DNA of 64,000 nt from Bacillota bacterium (GCA_023390555.1 JAEWCQ010000006.1:79580-143579), one strand, 5' to 3'. Counted from the stretch's first letter, positions 1 to 9,272 are shown. The notes: generated by a model from the letters alone, not told the origin. Numbers and translations: made by a program.

Positions 1-658
1 CGCAGGATGCGTCGGCGCCGCAGATCATAACTCCCTTTTTCCCGCAAAGGCAGGAAGCATCAAATTCCGCATGCATGGTTCCCGTCAGAAACCGGAAAGA
101 CTCCTGACTTCTGCCTTTTACAAAATATTGCCTGTCCAGTTCCGGAACCAGCGGTTCACGCAGCGGAACATTGATCTGTACCGGGCCTTTCGGCGTTCCC
201 TCACACTTCAGCCAGGCTTTGCGCATCACCATTCTTGGATATGTAAATGCATGCTCCGGGTCCGGCGGAGCCAATTCCTCATAATAGTTTACAAATCCGC
301 CGAACAGCTCTGTCTGATCAATGGTCTGCGGAGCTCCCACATTTTTACATTCCGGCGGCCGGTCCGCCGTCAGAATCAGTAACGGTACCCTCGTATACTT
401 CGCTTCCATAACTGCCGGCAGATAATGCGCTGCCGCGGAGCCGGAGGTGCACACCAGCGCTACCGGACGGTTCCGCTCCTTTGCGATTCCAAGTGCAAAA
501 AAACCGGCGGCGCGCTCATCAATATTCAGATATACGCTGTATTTATGCTCGCAAAAGAACATGGACAGTGGAGTCGAACGCGATCCCGGACTTAAGACCA
601 CTTCGCGGATTCCCAATTCATACAGTTCGTCTACGACTGCCGCAATATATTCATTCAT
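1..658 (-). CDS. menD: MenD-like SEPHCHC synthase, cut by the window edge
   Basis: This is the N-terminal part (about 219 codons) of a ThDP enzyme that joins 2-oxoglutarate to isochorismate in menaquinone synthesis. The frame runs from ATG at 658 to the window edge without a stop. The translation opens MNEYIAAVVDEL, then SPGSRSTPL near residue 24 and DERAAGFFALGIAK near residue 47 (the MenD/ThDP-family pyrimidine-domain signature with its cofactor-activating Glu), then TSGSAAAHYLPAV and ILTADRPPE. It starts 16 bases after the menF stop with GGAGG just upstream, so both are on one transcript. It lies at the 3' end of the siderophore gene run. It may be ordinary menaquinone synthesis or may supply an unusual aryl starter; downstream genes outside the window would decide. 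Confidence 0.9.
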   Translation of the reverse strand, partial: MNEYIAAVVDELYELGIREVVLSPGSRSTPLSMFFCEHKYSVYLNIDERAAGFFALGIAKERNRPVALVCTSGSAAAHYLPAVMEAKYTRVPLLILTADRPPECKNVGAPQTIDQTELFGGFVNYYEELAPPDPEHAFTYPRMVMRKAWLKCEGTPKGPVQINVPLREPLVPELDRQYFVKGRSQESFRFLTGTMHAEFDASCLCGKKGVMICGADASC

Positions 659-674
659 AGCTTCCTCCCCTCCG

Positions 675-1820
675 CTAAAGTGCCTCCAGTATCGTCCGTA
701 ATTTATGATCTGTTTCCTCATATTCATCCCTGCAGTCCGACTGCTCTATGATTCCGCATCCTGCATAGGCATATACCTTATTCTCTTCTATCAGTGCCGA
801 GCGGATGCCAACAACAAAAATACCGTCTCCGTTTTTGTCGATGATTCCGATCGGGGCTGCAAACATCCCCCTGTCATGCGTTTCAAAGGTTCGAATCAGT
901 TCCATTGCTTTTCCCTTTGGTTCTCCGCCCATGGCAGGGGTGGGATGCAGCATGCCGGCCCATTGGAGCAGGTTGAACGAGTCATTTTCTGCCGTAAGCT
1001 CTGTCTTAAGATGAAACAGATTCTTTAATTCAAGAAGTTCTGTTTTCCCGATCTGTACCCGACCGGCAGCATTTTTCATAATTCCCGCTATCGCATCCAC
1101 CACGATTTGATGTTCCCGGTTATTCTTTTGATCTGCGAGCAGCTGTTTTCCGAGCAGCTCGTCCTGCTTTCCATTTTTTGCAATGGTTCCGGCGAGCGCA
1201 TAGCTTTTTATCTGATTATGTTTTTTTGATACCAGAATCTCGGGTGTTGCTCCTAAAAAGGTCTTATCGTTTCGCTGGTATGCAAACACAAAACTGTCCC
1301 GGTTCTGCTCCAGCAGATTCTGCAGGACACTTTCGATCCGGATCTTCTGACCGCTGATAAATTCGACTTCTCTGGACAGCACAACCTTTTCGACAATTCC
1401 CCTCCTGATTTCCCGTTTGATATTCTCAAACATGTCCATCCAGTCCATGTAATCAGAATGGGATTTCTGCATTTCATGTTTCCTTTTTTCAATTGGAATG
1501 TCCTGTATTTTGGGCGGCTCATCGATATAATATACACAGGCTGCACCGTCACGGAACACAAAGTAGAATTCGAAGGCGATCCACTCATTTCCCAGTCGCT
1601 GCCACTTTTCACCGGCATCCGAACCAAAAAATGGGATCATACCCAGTGTATAGGGATATTCGCCGCAGTCACCTCCTGCGGGAATTGCCGTATGACGCCT
1701 GACCCCTATGAGCAATTCCCGTTCCGCTGCATTTTGAAATAAAATTTTTTCCTCCATTTCAAATTGCTTCCAGATACCGATCGGATGTTCCAATACTATT
1801 TTTTTACATTTGTATTTCAT
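675..1820 (-). CDS. menF: Isochorismate synthase (MenF/EntC family)
   Basis: This 381-residue chorismate-utilising enzyme should convert chorismate to isochorismate. Visible family motifs are the general-base Lys in EKVVLSRE (K145), GATPEIL (190-196), the NREHQIVVDAI stretch (234-244), HPTPAMGG (292-299), DRGMFAAPIG (316-325), GIRSAL (338-343), GCGII (354-358) and the metal-binding EYEET (366-370). The length is that of isochorismate synthases (about 390) rather than salicylate synthases such as Irp9 or MbtI (about 430-450), and the C-terminal half reads most like MenF. GGGAGAG precedes the ATG. It follows the second half-ABC transporter by 52 bases and precedes menD. Isochorismate could feed both menaquinone and the siderophore aryl cap, but no isochorismate-pyruvate lyase or isochorismatase is present in the window. 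Confidence 0.88.
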   Translation of the reverse strand: MKYKCKKIVLEHPIGIWKQFEMEEKILFQNAAERELLIGVRRHTAIPAGGDCGEYPYTLGMIPFFGSDAGEKWQRLGNEWIAFEFYFVFRDGAACVYYIDEPPKIQDIPIEKRKHEMQKSHSDYMDWMDMFENIKREIRRGIVEKVVLSREVEFISGQKIRIESVLQNLLEQNRDSFVFAYQRNDKTFLGATPEILVSKKHNQIKSYALAGTIAKNGKQDELLGKQLLADQKNNREHQIVVDAIAGIMKNAAGRVQIGKTELLELKNLFHLKTELTAENDSFNLLQWAGMLHPTPAMGGEPKGKAMELIRTFETHDRGMFAAPIGIIDKNGDGIFVVGIRSALIEENKVYAYAGCGIIEQSDCRDEYEETDHKLRTILEAL

Positions 1821-1872
1821 AGCTCTCTCCCTGTTCTTCCGAAATCCTGTTTCTTGACGTTCATTGATGTTT

Positions 1873-3627
1873 CTATGCTTCGTTAATACACCAACCCTCA
1901 GCTTTCTGCCGGATTGTCACAAAATCCCGGTAAATTCCCCGCTCCTGCATTAAAGTTTCATGAGTGCCTTTTTGCACAATTCTTCCCTGATCAACGACCA
2001 GTATCTGATCTGCATGTTCAATTGTGGCAAGACGGTGTGCAATAATAATGATTGTTTTGCCAAGCACCAGTTCACTGATTGCCTGCTGAATCAGATGCTC
2101 ATTTTCCGGATCAATACTGGCCGTTGCTTCATCCAAAATGACGATCGGCGCATTCTTTAACATTGCCCTTGCAATGGAAATACGCTGTTTTTCCCCGCCG
2201 GACAGCGTGGACCCGCGCTCGCCGACCATCGTGTCATACCCATCCGGCAAAGCCATGATAAAATCATGGCAGCGTGCTTTTTTCGCCGCTTCTATAATTT
2301 CCGTTTCCGTGGCCTTTGCTTTTCCGAATGCGATATTGTTTCGGATCGTGTCGTGGAACAGATACACATTCTGAAACACCATACTGATATTCTTTAACAG
2401 GCTGTCACAGGTAAATTCCCGGACATCAAGACCGCCAATTACGACCGCACCGCTGCCGGTATCATAAAACCGGGTGACCAGACTGCAAATTGTGGATTTG
2501 CCACTGCCGGAAGGTCCGACGATTGCAGTTGTCGTATGCTGCGGCATGTGGAAAGAGACGTCCTGTAAAATGTCTTTTTCGCCGTAGCCAAACGTCACAT
2601 TTTGAAAATCAACTGAAAAATCAGAAAGTGCCCTGTCTTTGCCCGATGCATCGATATACTCTGCTTTTTCAATCTGCTCCAGCTTATCCATAGACGTATC
2701 GATAAGTCCCAGCATATGCACGGAATCATTCATGTTCTCCACCCCGCCGAAGATCATAAAAGCAAACATTGCAATGAGCAGAAAGATTGGAATTGTCATC
2801 GTTCCCTGAATGGCAGCAATGCCTGCGATGAAAATCAAAATGACCGATGCAATTTTTAAAACCAGCAGGTGCAGACAGTTATACGGCACAAATCCATGCA
2901 TAATCTTTAGATTGATCTTTTTATGGCTTTCGCAGGCTCTTTTCCACTCTTCCATCGCAACACCTTCCTGTCCGAAGGATTTCACAATGGGCAGCCCTCT
3001 TACATATTCAAGGGCAGCATCCGTAATCCGTTCCTGGGAGCTCTGCTTTACCGGCGCGTTGATCCTGCTCTTTCTGCTGATCCCGTTCAGCGCCAACGCG
3101 GATAGCACCGCGGCAGCAAGACTCATCAGCGCCGCGGGCGGGCATACAATGGCCAGCAGCAACAGAATCGCAAACAGATTGACATACCCGTTTACAATCG
3201 CGTCGATCAGCTTCATTCCCTGCAGCTCCAGACTTGACAGATCACCTGTAACCGCAGTCAAAATATCTCCCGTACTGTTTTTCCCGAAGTAGCCAAGTGA
3301 AACACGCTTCAGAACATCTCCGATTTTCAGGCGCTCCTGCGCTGCCACTTCATATCCGATACTCTCCTGTAACTTTGCCTTCCAGTAGGAAAAAAGAAAG
3401 CGGAGCAGAATGGACAGCAGAATCCCGAAGAGGCAGATCCATACAATACTCCATTTCAGCGGTGTTCTTCCATTTAAATTCTCAATGACCAATCCCAGTG
3501 CCCATGCTGCTATGATGGTCGGAATCGCGGCGCACCACATGCCAAAAAAGGAGCACAAAAATCCGAGATAGAGGCGTTTTCGATATTCACCCGCCCAATC
3601 CAGCAGTCTTTTCATCGTTCGAAACAT
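1873..3627 (-). CDS. Half-ABC transporter, YbtQ/IrtB type
   Basis: This is a 584-residue exporter-fold half-transporter: a six-helix membrane domain (about 1-310) followed by an ATPase domain with Walker A GPSGSGKST, signature LSGGEKQR and Walker B IVILDEATA. It pairs with the preceding, similar gene. Such heterodimers, YbtP/YbtQ and IrtA/IrtB, import ferric siderophores despite the exporter fold, and the context of aryl-cap siderophore genes and an AraC regulator supports that role. The start at 3627 is preferred over an upstream in-frame ATG at 3675, because GGAGTG lies just upstream and the previous gene stops at 3629. Direction of transport cannot be read from sequence; export of the finished product is the alternative. 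Confidence 0.87.
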   Translation of the reverse strand: MFRTMKRLLDWAGEYRKRLYLGFLCSFFGMWCAAIPTIIAAWALGLVIENLNGRTPLKWSIVWICLFGILLSILLRFLFSYWKAKLQESIGYEVAAQERLKIGDVLKRVSLGYFGKNSTGDILTAVTGDLSSLELQGMKLIDAIVNGYVNLFAILLLLAIVCPPAALMSLAAAVLSALALNGISRKSRINAPVKQSSQERITDAALEYVRGLPIVKSFGQEGVAMEEWKRACESHKKINLKIMHGFVPYNCLHLLVLKIASVILIFIAGIAAIQGTMTIPIFLLIAMFAFMIFGGVENMNDSVHMLGLIDTSMDKLEQIEKAEYIDASGKDRALSDFSVDFQNVTFGYGEKDILQDVSFHMPQHTTTAIVGPSGSGKSTICSLVTRFYDTGSGAVVIGGLDVREFTCDSLLKNISMVFQNVYLFHDTIRNNIAFGKAKATETEIIEAAKKARCHDFIMALPDGYDTMVGERGSTLSGGEKQRISIARAMLKNAPIVILDEATASIDPENEHLIQQAISELVLGKTIIIIAHRLATIEHADQILVVDQGRIVQKGTHETLMQERGIYRDFVTIRQKAEGWCINEA

Positions 3628-3628
3628 A

Positions 3629-5410
3629 TCAGCACACTCCTTCCCGGCCGCCTGAAACAGCCCAGTGTTTCGCACCTATGTGCGCTTTCCACATGGATTG
3701 GAACAGCGCGCAGCTTTCCAGTAACTCATCTTTGCTTCCCCGTCCCGCAATGGTTCCTTTTTCCAATACCAGAATTTGATCCGCATTCTGGATGGTGGAC
3801 AGACGATGGGCAATCACAAGCAGTGTTTTTCCTTTCGTCAGCGCCGCAAGTGATTTCTGGATTTTATCTTCATTCTGCGGATCGGTAAAAGCAGTGGCTT
3901 CATCGAGGATTACAATCGGTGCATCTTTTAAAATTGCCCGCGCAATTGCAATTCTCTGCTTTTCTCCTCCGGAAAGTGATTTGCCCGCTTCGCCCGCCGA
4001 TGTATCATAGCCATGTTCCAGCTTCCCGATGAACGAATCGCAGCAGGCTGCCCGGGCCGCAGAATAGACTTGTTCATCTGTCGCCTTTGGATTGCCAAGG
4101 CGGATGTTTTCTTTTAACGAACAATGAAAGAGGAAATTGTCCTGCGTTACAAAGCTGACCGAGTCGGAAAGCTGTTGAAACGAAATCTCCCGGATGTCCG
4201 TTCCTCCGATTCGAATACTGCCGGACGTCACATCCCAGAAACGGTCGATCAGCTTTGCCACGGTGGACTTTCCTCCTCCGGACGGTCCCACCAGTGCGGT
4301 AAAACTTCCCGCCGGTACTTCAAATGCCAGATTGTGCAGCACATCCTCTTCGCGTTTTCCCGAATAGGAAAAGCATACATCCTCAAACTGGATACCATAC
4401 GATTCCAGTTTGACAGGCTTGCCGGAATCAGAAAGAACTTCCATCTCGAGCAGCTCGCGCGCTCCGTTTACGTTATACTGCATTGACTTCATTTCATTGA
4501 TAAAAGCAGTTGCTTTCATAAGTACGGGCAGCAGGCTCAGCGCAAGAACCAGACATACCGTCAGATCGACCGGGGTAATTGCGCCAAGTTTATACAGAAT
4601 CAGACCGACCGGAAGCGTACCGAGAAAAGTTGTCGGCAAAATCGACATCACGAGATTCATCGATTTCCAGGAACTTTGGAACCAGTCCAGCGTAAACGCC
4701 TGAAAAGACCGGATGGCTTTTGTAAACTTCTCATAAGAACTCGTCGACTGGTTAAAGGTCTTCACCACCTCTATTCCCTCGACATACTCCACAATCACGC
4801 TGTTTACGTAATCGTTTGCCTCCATATAGGCCGCATACTTTTCATTAAACCCTTTACCGGCAGCGATCATCGGTATTGCGGCAAGCGGCAGTGTAATAAG
4901 GGAGGCAATGCCCATCCGCCAATCGATTGCAAACAGATAACCGAAAACCAGAAGTGCCAGCACGATATTTGCGCCGAGCTCCGGTATCATATGCGCCAGC
5001 GGCCGTTCCACGCCTTCCACTTTATCCAGCATGATATTTTTGAGATGCCCGACTGCGTTACCGCCCACATTTCCCAAAGGTGCCTTCATCAGACGCTCCG
5101 CAATGGTCTGTCTCAGTTCATACAGAATATGGTAGGCGGCACTGTGTGAAAGTGCCGTTGATATTCCAAAAAACAGAATGGAACAAAAATAGCCCAACAG
5201 AGAAATTCCGCACCAGAACAGAAATGCCTGCGTCGTGGCTTTCTCAAAGACAAACAGCTGTACGATCCGGTACAGACACACATAAGGTACAAAACTTCCG
5301 GCAACACTGATCAGAGAACACACCATGGATAAGAGCATTTTCCATCTGCTTGTAGCTGCAAATGAAAGCAATATGGACATCCAGCTTTGTTTACCGCTTT
5401 TTTCTTTCAT
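3629..5410 (-). CDS. Half-ABC transporter, YbtP/IrtA type
   Basis: This 593-residue half-transporter has an N-terminal membrane domain of about six helices and a C-terminal ATPase with Walker A GPSGGGKST, signature LSGGEKQR and Walker B IVILDEATA. It shares architecture with the gene immediately after it, so the two probably form a heterodimer. There is no IrtA-type siderophore-interacting (flavin reductase) extension. The start at 5410 is chosen because GAGGAAGGTG lies just before that ATG; the longer reading from 5464 has no good ribosome site. A promoter with a good -10 but poor -35 lies upstream and probably needs the neighbouring AraC activator. Inferred role: uptake of the ferric complex. 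Confidence 0.87.
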   Translation of the reverse strand: MKEKSGKQSWMSILLSFAATSRWKMLLSMVCSLISVAGSFVPYVCLYRIVQLFVFEKATTQAFLFWCGISLLGYFCSILFFGISTALSHSAAYHILYELRQTIAERLMKAPLGNVGGNAVGHLKNIMLDKVEGVERPLAHMIPELGANIVLALLVFGYLFAIDWRMGIASLITLPLAAIPMIAAGKGFNEKYAAYMEANDYVNSVIVEYVEGIEVVKTFNQSTSSYEKFTKAIRSFQAFTLDWFQSSWKSMNLVMSILPTTFLGTLPVGLILYKLGAITPVDLTVCLVLALSLLPVLMKATAFINEMKSMQYNVNGARELLEMEVLSDSGKPVKLESYGIQFEDVCFSYSGKREEDVLHNLAFEVPAGSFTALVGPSGGGKSTVAKLIDRFWDVTSGSIRIGGTDIREISFQQLSDSVSFVTQDNFLFHCSLKENIRLGNPKATDEQVYSAARAACCDSFIGKLEHGYDTSAGEAGKSLSGGEKQRIAIARAILKDAPIVILDEATAFTDPQNEDKIQKSLAALTKGKTLLVIAHRLSTIQNADQILVLEKGTIAGRGSKDELLESCALFQSMWKAHIGAKHWAVSGGREGVC

Positions 5411-5469
5411 AATGACACCTTCCTCTTTTTCTTTTTTACGGACGGAAAGAATTCTTCCGTCCAAACTGC

Positions 5470-5491
5470 ATTATAAAAGAAGTTTTGCTTC
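5470..5491 (-). promoter_or_regulatory. Activator-type promoter for the half-ABC transporter pair
   Basis: On the minus strand a TATAAT -10 lies at 5475-5470. An inverted repeat, GAAGCAAAACTTC (5491-5479), sits where the -35 element should be, and no good -35 hexamer is present. This is the layout expected for an AraC-dependent promoter, and the AraC gene ends at 5524, just upstream. In Yersinia the AraC protein YbtA activates ybtPQ from repeats overlapping the -35. The assignment to this regulator is inference. Confidence 0.5.
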
Positions 5492-5523
5492 CCATCTTCT
5501 CCGTTGCGCCATAAATGAACCGT

Positions 5524-6486
5524 TCAGACAACGAATTTCCGATAAGCCAGCGGCGCGCTTCCCATCACATCCCGAAATGCTGTCGAAAACTTTCCGGGGC
5601 TGTCATAACCCACTTTTCCGGCAATCTCCGCGATGCTCAGATCCCGCTCCTGCCGCAGCAGATTGGCCGCATAATTCATCCGGTACACCCGCATATAGGC
5701 GAACAGAGAATTTCCATACGTGGATTTGAAGCAGTATTTCATTGTTGTCAGGGACAAATCAAACTGCGCGGACAGCTGTTCCAGCGTATAGTGCTTTTCC
5801 AGATTCTCGGTCAGCAGTTTGTGAATTGCCTTGATTTTCTCGACCTGCGTCTTATAAAAATAAGGGCGTTCCTCCTTCGTATCGGTAATCTCCAATGCAT
5901 CCAGATAAAGCAGTAACTCAAATATCTTTACCTTGAAATAATATTCTTTAATCTGTACCGGCACCGTATAGAGCTCTGAGAATATATGCTCAATACAGGG
6001 TTCCGCCGGAATGACAAACGGATGCTGGTCATTACAGTATTTCTTCTGGATTGCATATAAATCGACCGGGAATCCCTTCATTTCCTCCGGCAGAGCTTTC
6101 GTAGCCTGTTCCATCTGAAAAATGATGCTGATCCCATGGAAATGCTGTAGCGGAAATTCCACATGCCCCGCATGATGAATCCTGCGGTCCACCTTTAAAT
6201 CCCCTGCCTTTAAAAAGGAATACGTCCCCGCCTCCACTTCCTGTTCCATTCGTCCTTCCCGGCAGTGATCGATACAGAGCATATCACAGTCCGGCTGAAA
6301 CGCCGACTCACAGGAGAGCATATGAAAATCACTGCATATCACAGATACGCCGGGAAACACGTTGTAAAATGTCATCAGTCCGTCTCCCGTTGCGTCATTG
6401 ATCCGATAAATCCTGCAATACGCATCTTCCACGATGGCCGTATAATTTCCGCGGGAAAACAGGCGCTTTCCGATTTCGTTCAACAA
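5524..6486 (-). CDS. AraC-family regulator (YbtA-like)
   Basis: This 320-residue protein has an unassigned N-terminal sensor half and a C-terminal AraC DNA-binding domain with two helix-turn-helices: YTLEQLSAQFDLSLTTMKYCF and LSIAEIAGKVGYDSPGKFS, then the typical end PLAYRKF. Its length and position between transporter genes resemble YbtA and PchR, which sense the ferric siderophore and activate synthesis and uptake genes. The start lies 15 bases after the ECF ATPase stop, preceded by GGAAGGAGGAAG. The likely target is the promoter with an inverted repeat just downstream at 5470-5491. Ligand identity is inference. Confidence 0.88.
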   Translation of the reverse strand: MLNEIGKRLFSRGNYTAIVEDAYCRIYRINDATGDGLMTFYNVFPGVSVICSDFHMLSCESAFQPDCDMLCIDHCREGRMEQEVEAGTYSFLKAGDLKVDRRIHHAGHVEFPLQHFHGISIIFQMEQATKALPEEMKGFPVDLYAIQKKYCNDQHPFVIPAEPCIEHIFSELYTVPVQIKEYYFKVKIFELLLYLDALEITDTKEERPYFYKTQVEKIKAIHKLLTENLEKHYTLEQLSAQFDLSLTTMKYCFKSTYGNSLFAYMRVYRMNYAANLLRQERDLSIAEIAGKVGYDSPGKFSTAFRDVMGSAPLAYRKFVV

Positions 6487-6501
6487 TCTTCCTCCTTCCT
6501 C

Positions 6502-7881
6502 TTACAGAGAGAATGTACAGGTACAGGTCGCATTTAAAAATTCCGTGTCGTGAGAAACCACAAGAATCATGTGCCCCGAATTCCCCAGTTCTTTCAAAAG
6601 TGTACTGACCTCCAGCATATGCCGATAATCCAGTCCGCTGGTCGGTTCATCGAAAATCAGAATCTTTTTATCCGAGAGGATTGCCGAAGCAACTGCCAGC
6701 CGTTGTTTCTGCCCACCGGATAATGCCATCGGGTGTACTTCCCGGTATTCCAGTAAATCAAACCGCTTTAAGAGCCTCTCTATTTCTTCCGGATTTTTCC
6801 CGGGTGCGGAAAGCTCGCATTCATCCCAGACACTGTCCGAAAACAGCTGATGATTGACATCCTGCATGACAAGTGCACAGTTCTTCCTGCATTGTGCGGG
6901 AGACAGCATTTTCCCTTCGAGCCGGATTCGGCCCGCCTGTTTTTTCAGCAGTCCGCAGATACACTGGCAAAACGTCGTCTTTCCGATTCCGTTTTCCCCC
7001 ACAATTCCCACAATTTCACCGTAATCTGCCGAAAAACTGATATTCCGCAGCACCGTCTTGTTCTTATATGCATAGGACAGCCCCTGTATGACCAGCCCGC
7101 TGCAATCAGCACTGCATCTGCCCTCCGGAAGCTCCAGAACAGCCGGCCGGATGGTGCGAAGCCCCATTCCGATACGCTCCTGTTCCATAAGCCCCAGGAA
7201 CTCCTTCCGATCGAACACGCTTTCAATTTTTCCCTTTTTTAAGTACACGATACGATCCGCCAGTTCCGCCAGAAAATACAGCCGATGCTCTGAAATAATC
7301 ACCGTATGCCCAAGCCGCTTCACCTTTTTGATCTGCCTGCGCAGGACTTCGATCGCTTTTGCATCCAGATTTGCGGACGGTTCATCCAGAACAAATATTT
7401 TCGGCTGCATCGCATAGACGGAAGCAAAGGCAAGCGACTGCTTCTCACCTCCGGACATCTGAAAAATATTCCGATGCTCGAGATGCGCAATCTGGAGATC
7501 CTGCACCGTTTTAAAGATGCGTTCTTTGATTTTTTCGGGCGGAAGGCCTTCATTTTCCAGTCCGAACGAGATTTCACTATCCGAATCGAGATTGAAAAAC
7601 TGTGACTTTGGATTTTGAAAAACGGAACCGACCGCTTCGGCAAGCTCATACATCTGAGTACCGGCAACGAGATGTCCGTCGACACGCACATCTCCCTTCA
7701 GAAATTCTCCCGATACAAAATGAGGAATCAGACCGTTGATCAGTTTTGTGACGGTTGTCTTTCCGCACCCGCTCTCCCCGCAGAGTAAGAGACATTCTCC
7801 CTGCTTCACTTTCAGATCAATGCCCTTTAAGGCCTCCTGCTCTCCGTCATAAGAAAACTCCACCTTTTCTATTTCTACCAT
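6502..7881 (-). CDS. ECF transporter ATPase, two fused cassettes (EcfA-EcfA')
   Basis: This 459-residue protein carries two ABC ATPase cassettes in tandem. The first has Walker A GESGCGKTT, signature MSGGEKQS and Walker B FVLDEPSA; the second has GENGIGKTT, LSGGQKQR and IFDEPTS. Fusion of both energising subunits is common among dedicated ECF transporters. The start at 7881 is chosen because GGGAGG lies ten bases before it; the open frame extends to 7911 but would overlap ecfT without a better site. The T and S genes are directly upstream, so this operon encodes a complete ECF importer embedded in the siderophore gene run. The substrate is unknown; ferric siderophore, free siderophore breakdown product or a metal chelate are possibilities. 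Confidence 0.9.
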   Translation of the reverse strand: MVEIEKVEFSYDGEQEALKGIDLKVKQGECLLLCGESGCGKTTVTKLINGLIPHFVSGEFLKGDVRVDGHLVAGTQMYELAEAVGSVFQNPKSQFFNLDSDSEISFGLENEGLPPEKIKERIFKTVQDLQIAHLEHRNIFQMSGGEKQSLAFASVYAMQPKIFVLDEPSANLDAKAIEVLRRQIKKVKRLGHTVIISEHRLYFLAELADRIVYLKKGKIESVFDRKEFLGLMEQERIGMGLRTIRPAVLELPEGRCSADCSGLVIQGLSYAYKNKTVLRNISFSADYGEIVGIVGENGIGKTTFCQCICGLLKKQAGRIRLEGKMLSPAQCRKNCALVMQDVNHQLFSDSVWDECELSAPGKNPEEIERLLKRFDLLEYREVHPMALSGGQKQRLAVASAILSDKKILIFDEPTSGLDYRHMLEVSTLLKELGNSGHMILVVSHDTEFLNATCTCTFSL

Positions 7882-7898
7882 GTATCTGCCTCCCATTG

Positions 7899-8579
7899 TC
7901 AGTTGATACATACCGCAGCCAGCATGCCCGCTCCCAGAAGCATGGCCGCGTAATCGCAGATACCAAACTGAAGCTGAACCATACTGGTCTTTTCTGCGGG
8001 ATTTTCAATTCCTCTTGTAACAGCCGCCGCCGACAGCTCCTCCACCGTCGTGGAGGCAGCCATCATAAACGGAACAACAAAGCATTCCACCCGAGAAGCA
8101 ATTGGAACTGCCCGCAGCCTCATCGCATTTCTGATATGCCTGATTTCTTCCACAATTGCGGGAAAGTAACGTATGGTAACCGCAATCGGTATGATCAGTT
8201 GCTGCGGCAGACGGCATTTTCTCATAGCCAGAACAATATCATGCAGCGAAGTTGTCCGTATGAGAAAGACTCCGGCCATGAGGCAGGGAAGCATCTTGTA
8301 AGTATAATTGACCGATATGGAAAACAGCATCGTAATCATCCGCGGTGCAATCGGGAAAATATAGGTATCCATAGTAACCAGCACCAGAAGAACAATCAGG
8401 AACCGAAAGACCGACCGATAGCATCCGGCAAGCAGAAGCAGGATTGCCATTGCCGCCATATAAATAAGATTCAGATGTTCTGACGCTCCCAGAAAGATCA
8501 TCAGATTCGCGAGAATCAGCAGCAGTATTTTTGTTCTGGGATCAAATGATATCCGAATACACCACCCGTTTTCTTTCAT
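7899..8579 (-). CDS. ECF transporter transmembrane component (EcfT)
   Basis: This 226-residue membrane protein of the CbiQ/EcfT family couples the two ATPase cassettes to the substrate-binding S component. Hydrophobic segments fill the N-terminal half (for example ILLLILANLMIFLGA and MAAMAILLLLAG). The cytoplasmic coupling region follows, with Ala-Arg/Gly-like turns in AMRKCRLPQQL and AMRLRAVPIASR. The gene begins one base after the S-component stop, indicating translational coupling, and ends 17 bases before the ATPase gene. Confidence 0.88.
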   Translation of the reverse strand: MKENGWCIRISFDPRTKILLLILANLMIFLGASEHLNLIYMAAMAILLLLAGCYRSVFRFLIVLLVLVTMDTYIFPIAPRMITMLFSISVNYTYKMLPCLMAGVFLIRTTSLHDIVLAMRKCRLPQQLIIPIAVTIRYFPAIVEEIRHIRNAMRLRAVPIASRVECFVVPFMMAASTTVEELSAAAVTRGIENPAEKTSMVQLQFGICDYAAMLLGAGMLAAVCIN

Positions 8580-8580
8580 T

Positions 8581-9183
8581 TTAAATCATACCTGCTCTCT
8601 TAAAATGCTTTTGGAACATCAGTCTGGCCAGAAACGCACCGATCAATCCTCCGATAATCGGAGATACGAGCATTACAACCAGCATTGGAGTGGAAGAAAA
8701 CGTCTGCATTGTCTCGACATATGTATCCGGCATTCCCTGTTCTGTAATCTGTGTAAAAAACTGTTCTTTGAAAAGCCAGATGGGAAGCGGAGAGCCCGAC
8801 ATTCCATAGGAAAACAGGATAAACGCAACCACATTTCCCCAATAGCTTCCGTAACGTGTCTGAAACCGAATGAACTCAGACAGGAGACAGGAAATGATAA
8901 ATGTCGCCAGAATCACAACGGTGAACTGTCCGGTGACGAAATACAGCAATCCCGTGATAATTCCCATAATCAACGGAACGCCAGGCTTTTGTACCTTTAC
9001 ACAAAGCAGGAGAAACGGAATTCCCGCCAGTACGGCAATGACTCCCGGCATCAGAATCCACATAATCGGAATAATGGCCATTCCCATCCCAATAAAACTG
9101 AGTGCAAAATAGATTGCCGAAAAAATCCCGATATTGATCAGATCCTTTCCCGAAAGCCTGTAATTGTTTGTATGTTCTGTCAT
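8581..9183 (-). CDS. ECF transporter substrate-binding S component (MptD/Trep_Strep type)
   Basis: This 200-residue protein has five to six hydrophobic helices and resembles the Trep_Strep (TIGR02185) family of putative S components, whose substrate is not established. GAAGGAGG precedes the ATG. The family is recurrently adjacent to EcfT and fused EcfA genes, as here. Upstream, between the hydrolase stop and this start, lies a copy of the conserved palindrome ATTAG-N6-CTAAC, suggesting that the ECF genes have their own metal-responsive promoter inside the large operon. Position within a siderophore locus suggests a role in iron-chelate acquisition, which is inference. Confidence 0.85.
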   Translation of the reverse strand: MTEHTNNYRLSGKDLINIGIFSAIYFALSFIGMGMAIIPIMWILMPGVIAVLAGIPFLLLCVKVQKPGVPLIMGIITGLLYFVTGQFTVVILATFIISCLLSEFIRFQTRYGSYWGNVVAFILFSYGMSGSPLPIWLFKEQFFTQITEQGMPDTYVETMQTFSSTPMLVVMLVSPIIGGLIGAFLARLMFQKHFKRAGMI

Positions 9184-9203
9184 TCTTTTTCCTCCTTCAT
9201 GAA

Positions 9204-9219
9204 ATTAGTCATAACTAAC
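9204..9219. promoter_or_regulatory. Palindromic operator, copy 4 (ECF transporter)
   Basis: ATTAG-TCATAA-CTAAC is read on the plus strand. It matches the 16-bp pattern GTTAG-N6-CTAAC seen at three other sites, with one mismatch. It lies 20 bases upstream of the S-component start. A TATAGT hexamer, possibly a -10, lies at 9237-9232 on the minus strand just before it. Confidence 0.6.
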
Positions 9220-9272
9220 TCAGAACTGCTTTACTATAGCATGGTTTTTTGGCTCTTTTCTTCTCCGTTTTG

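Noticed and set aside
675..1820. Salicylate synthase (Irp9/MbtI type), expected in a yersiniabactin-like cluster
   Set aside because: The protein is shorter than salicylate synthases and its C-terminal half reads as MenF; isochorismate synthase is better supported.
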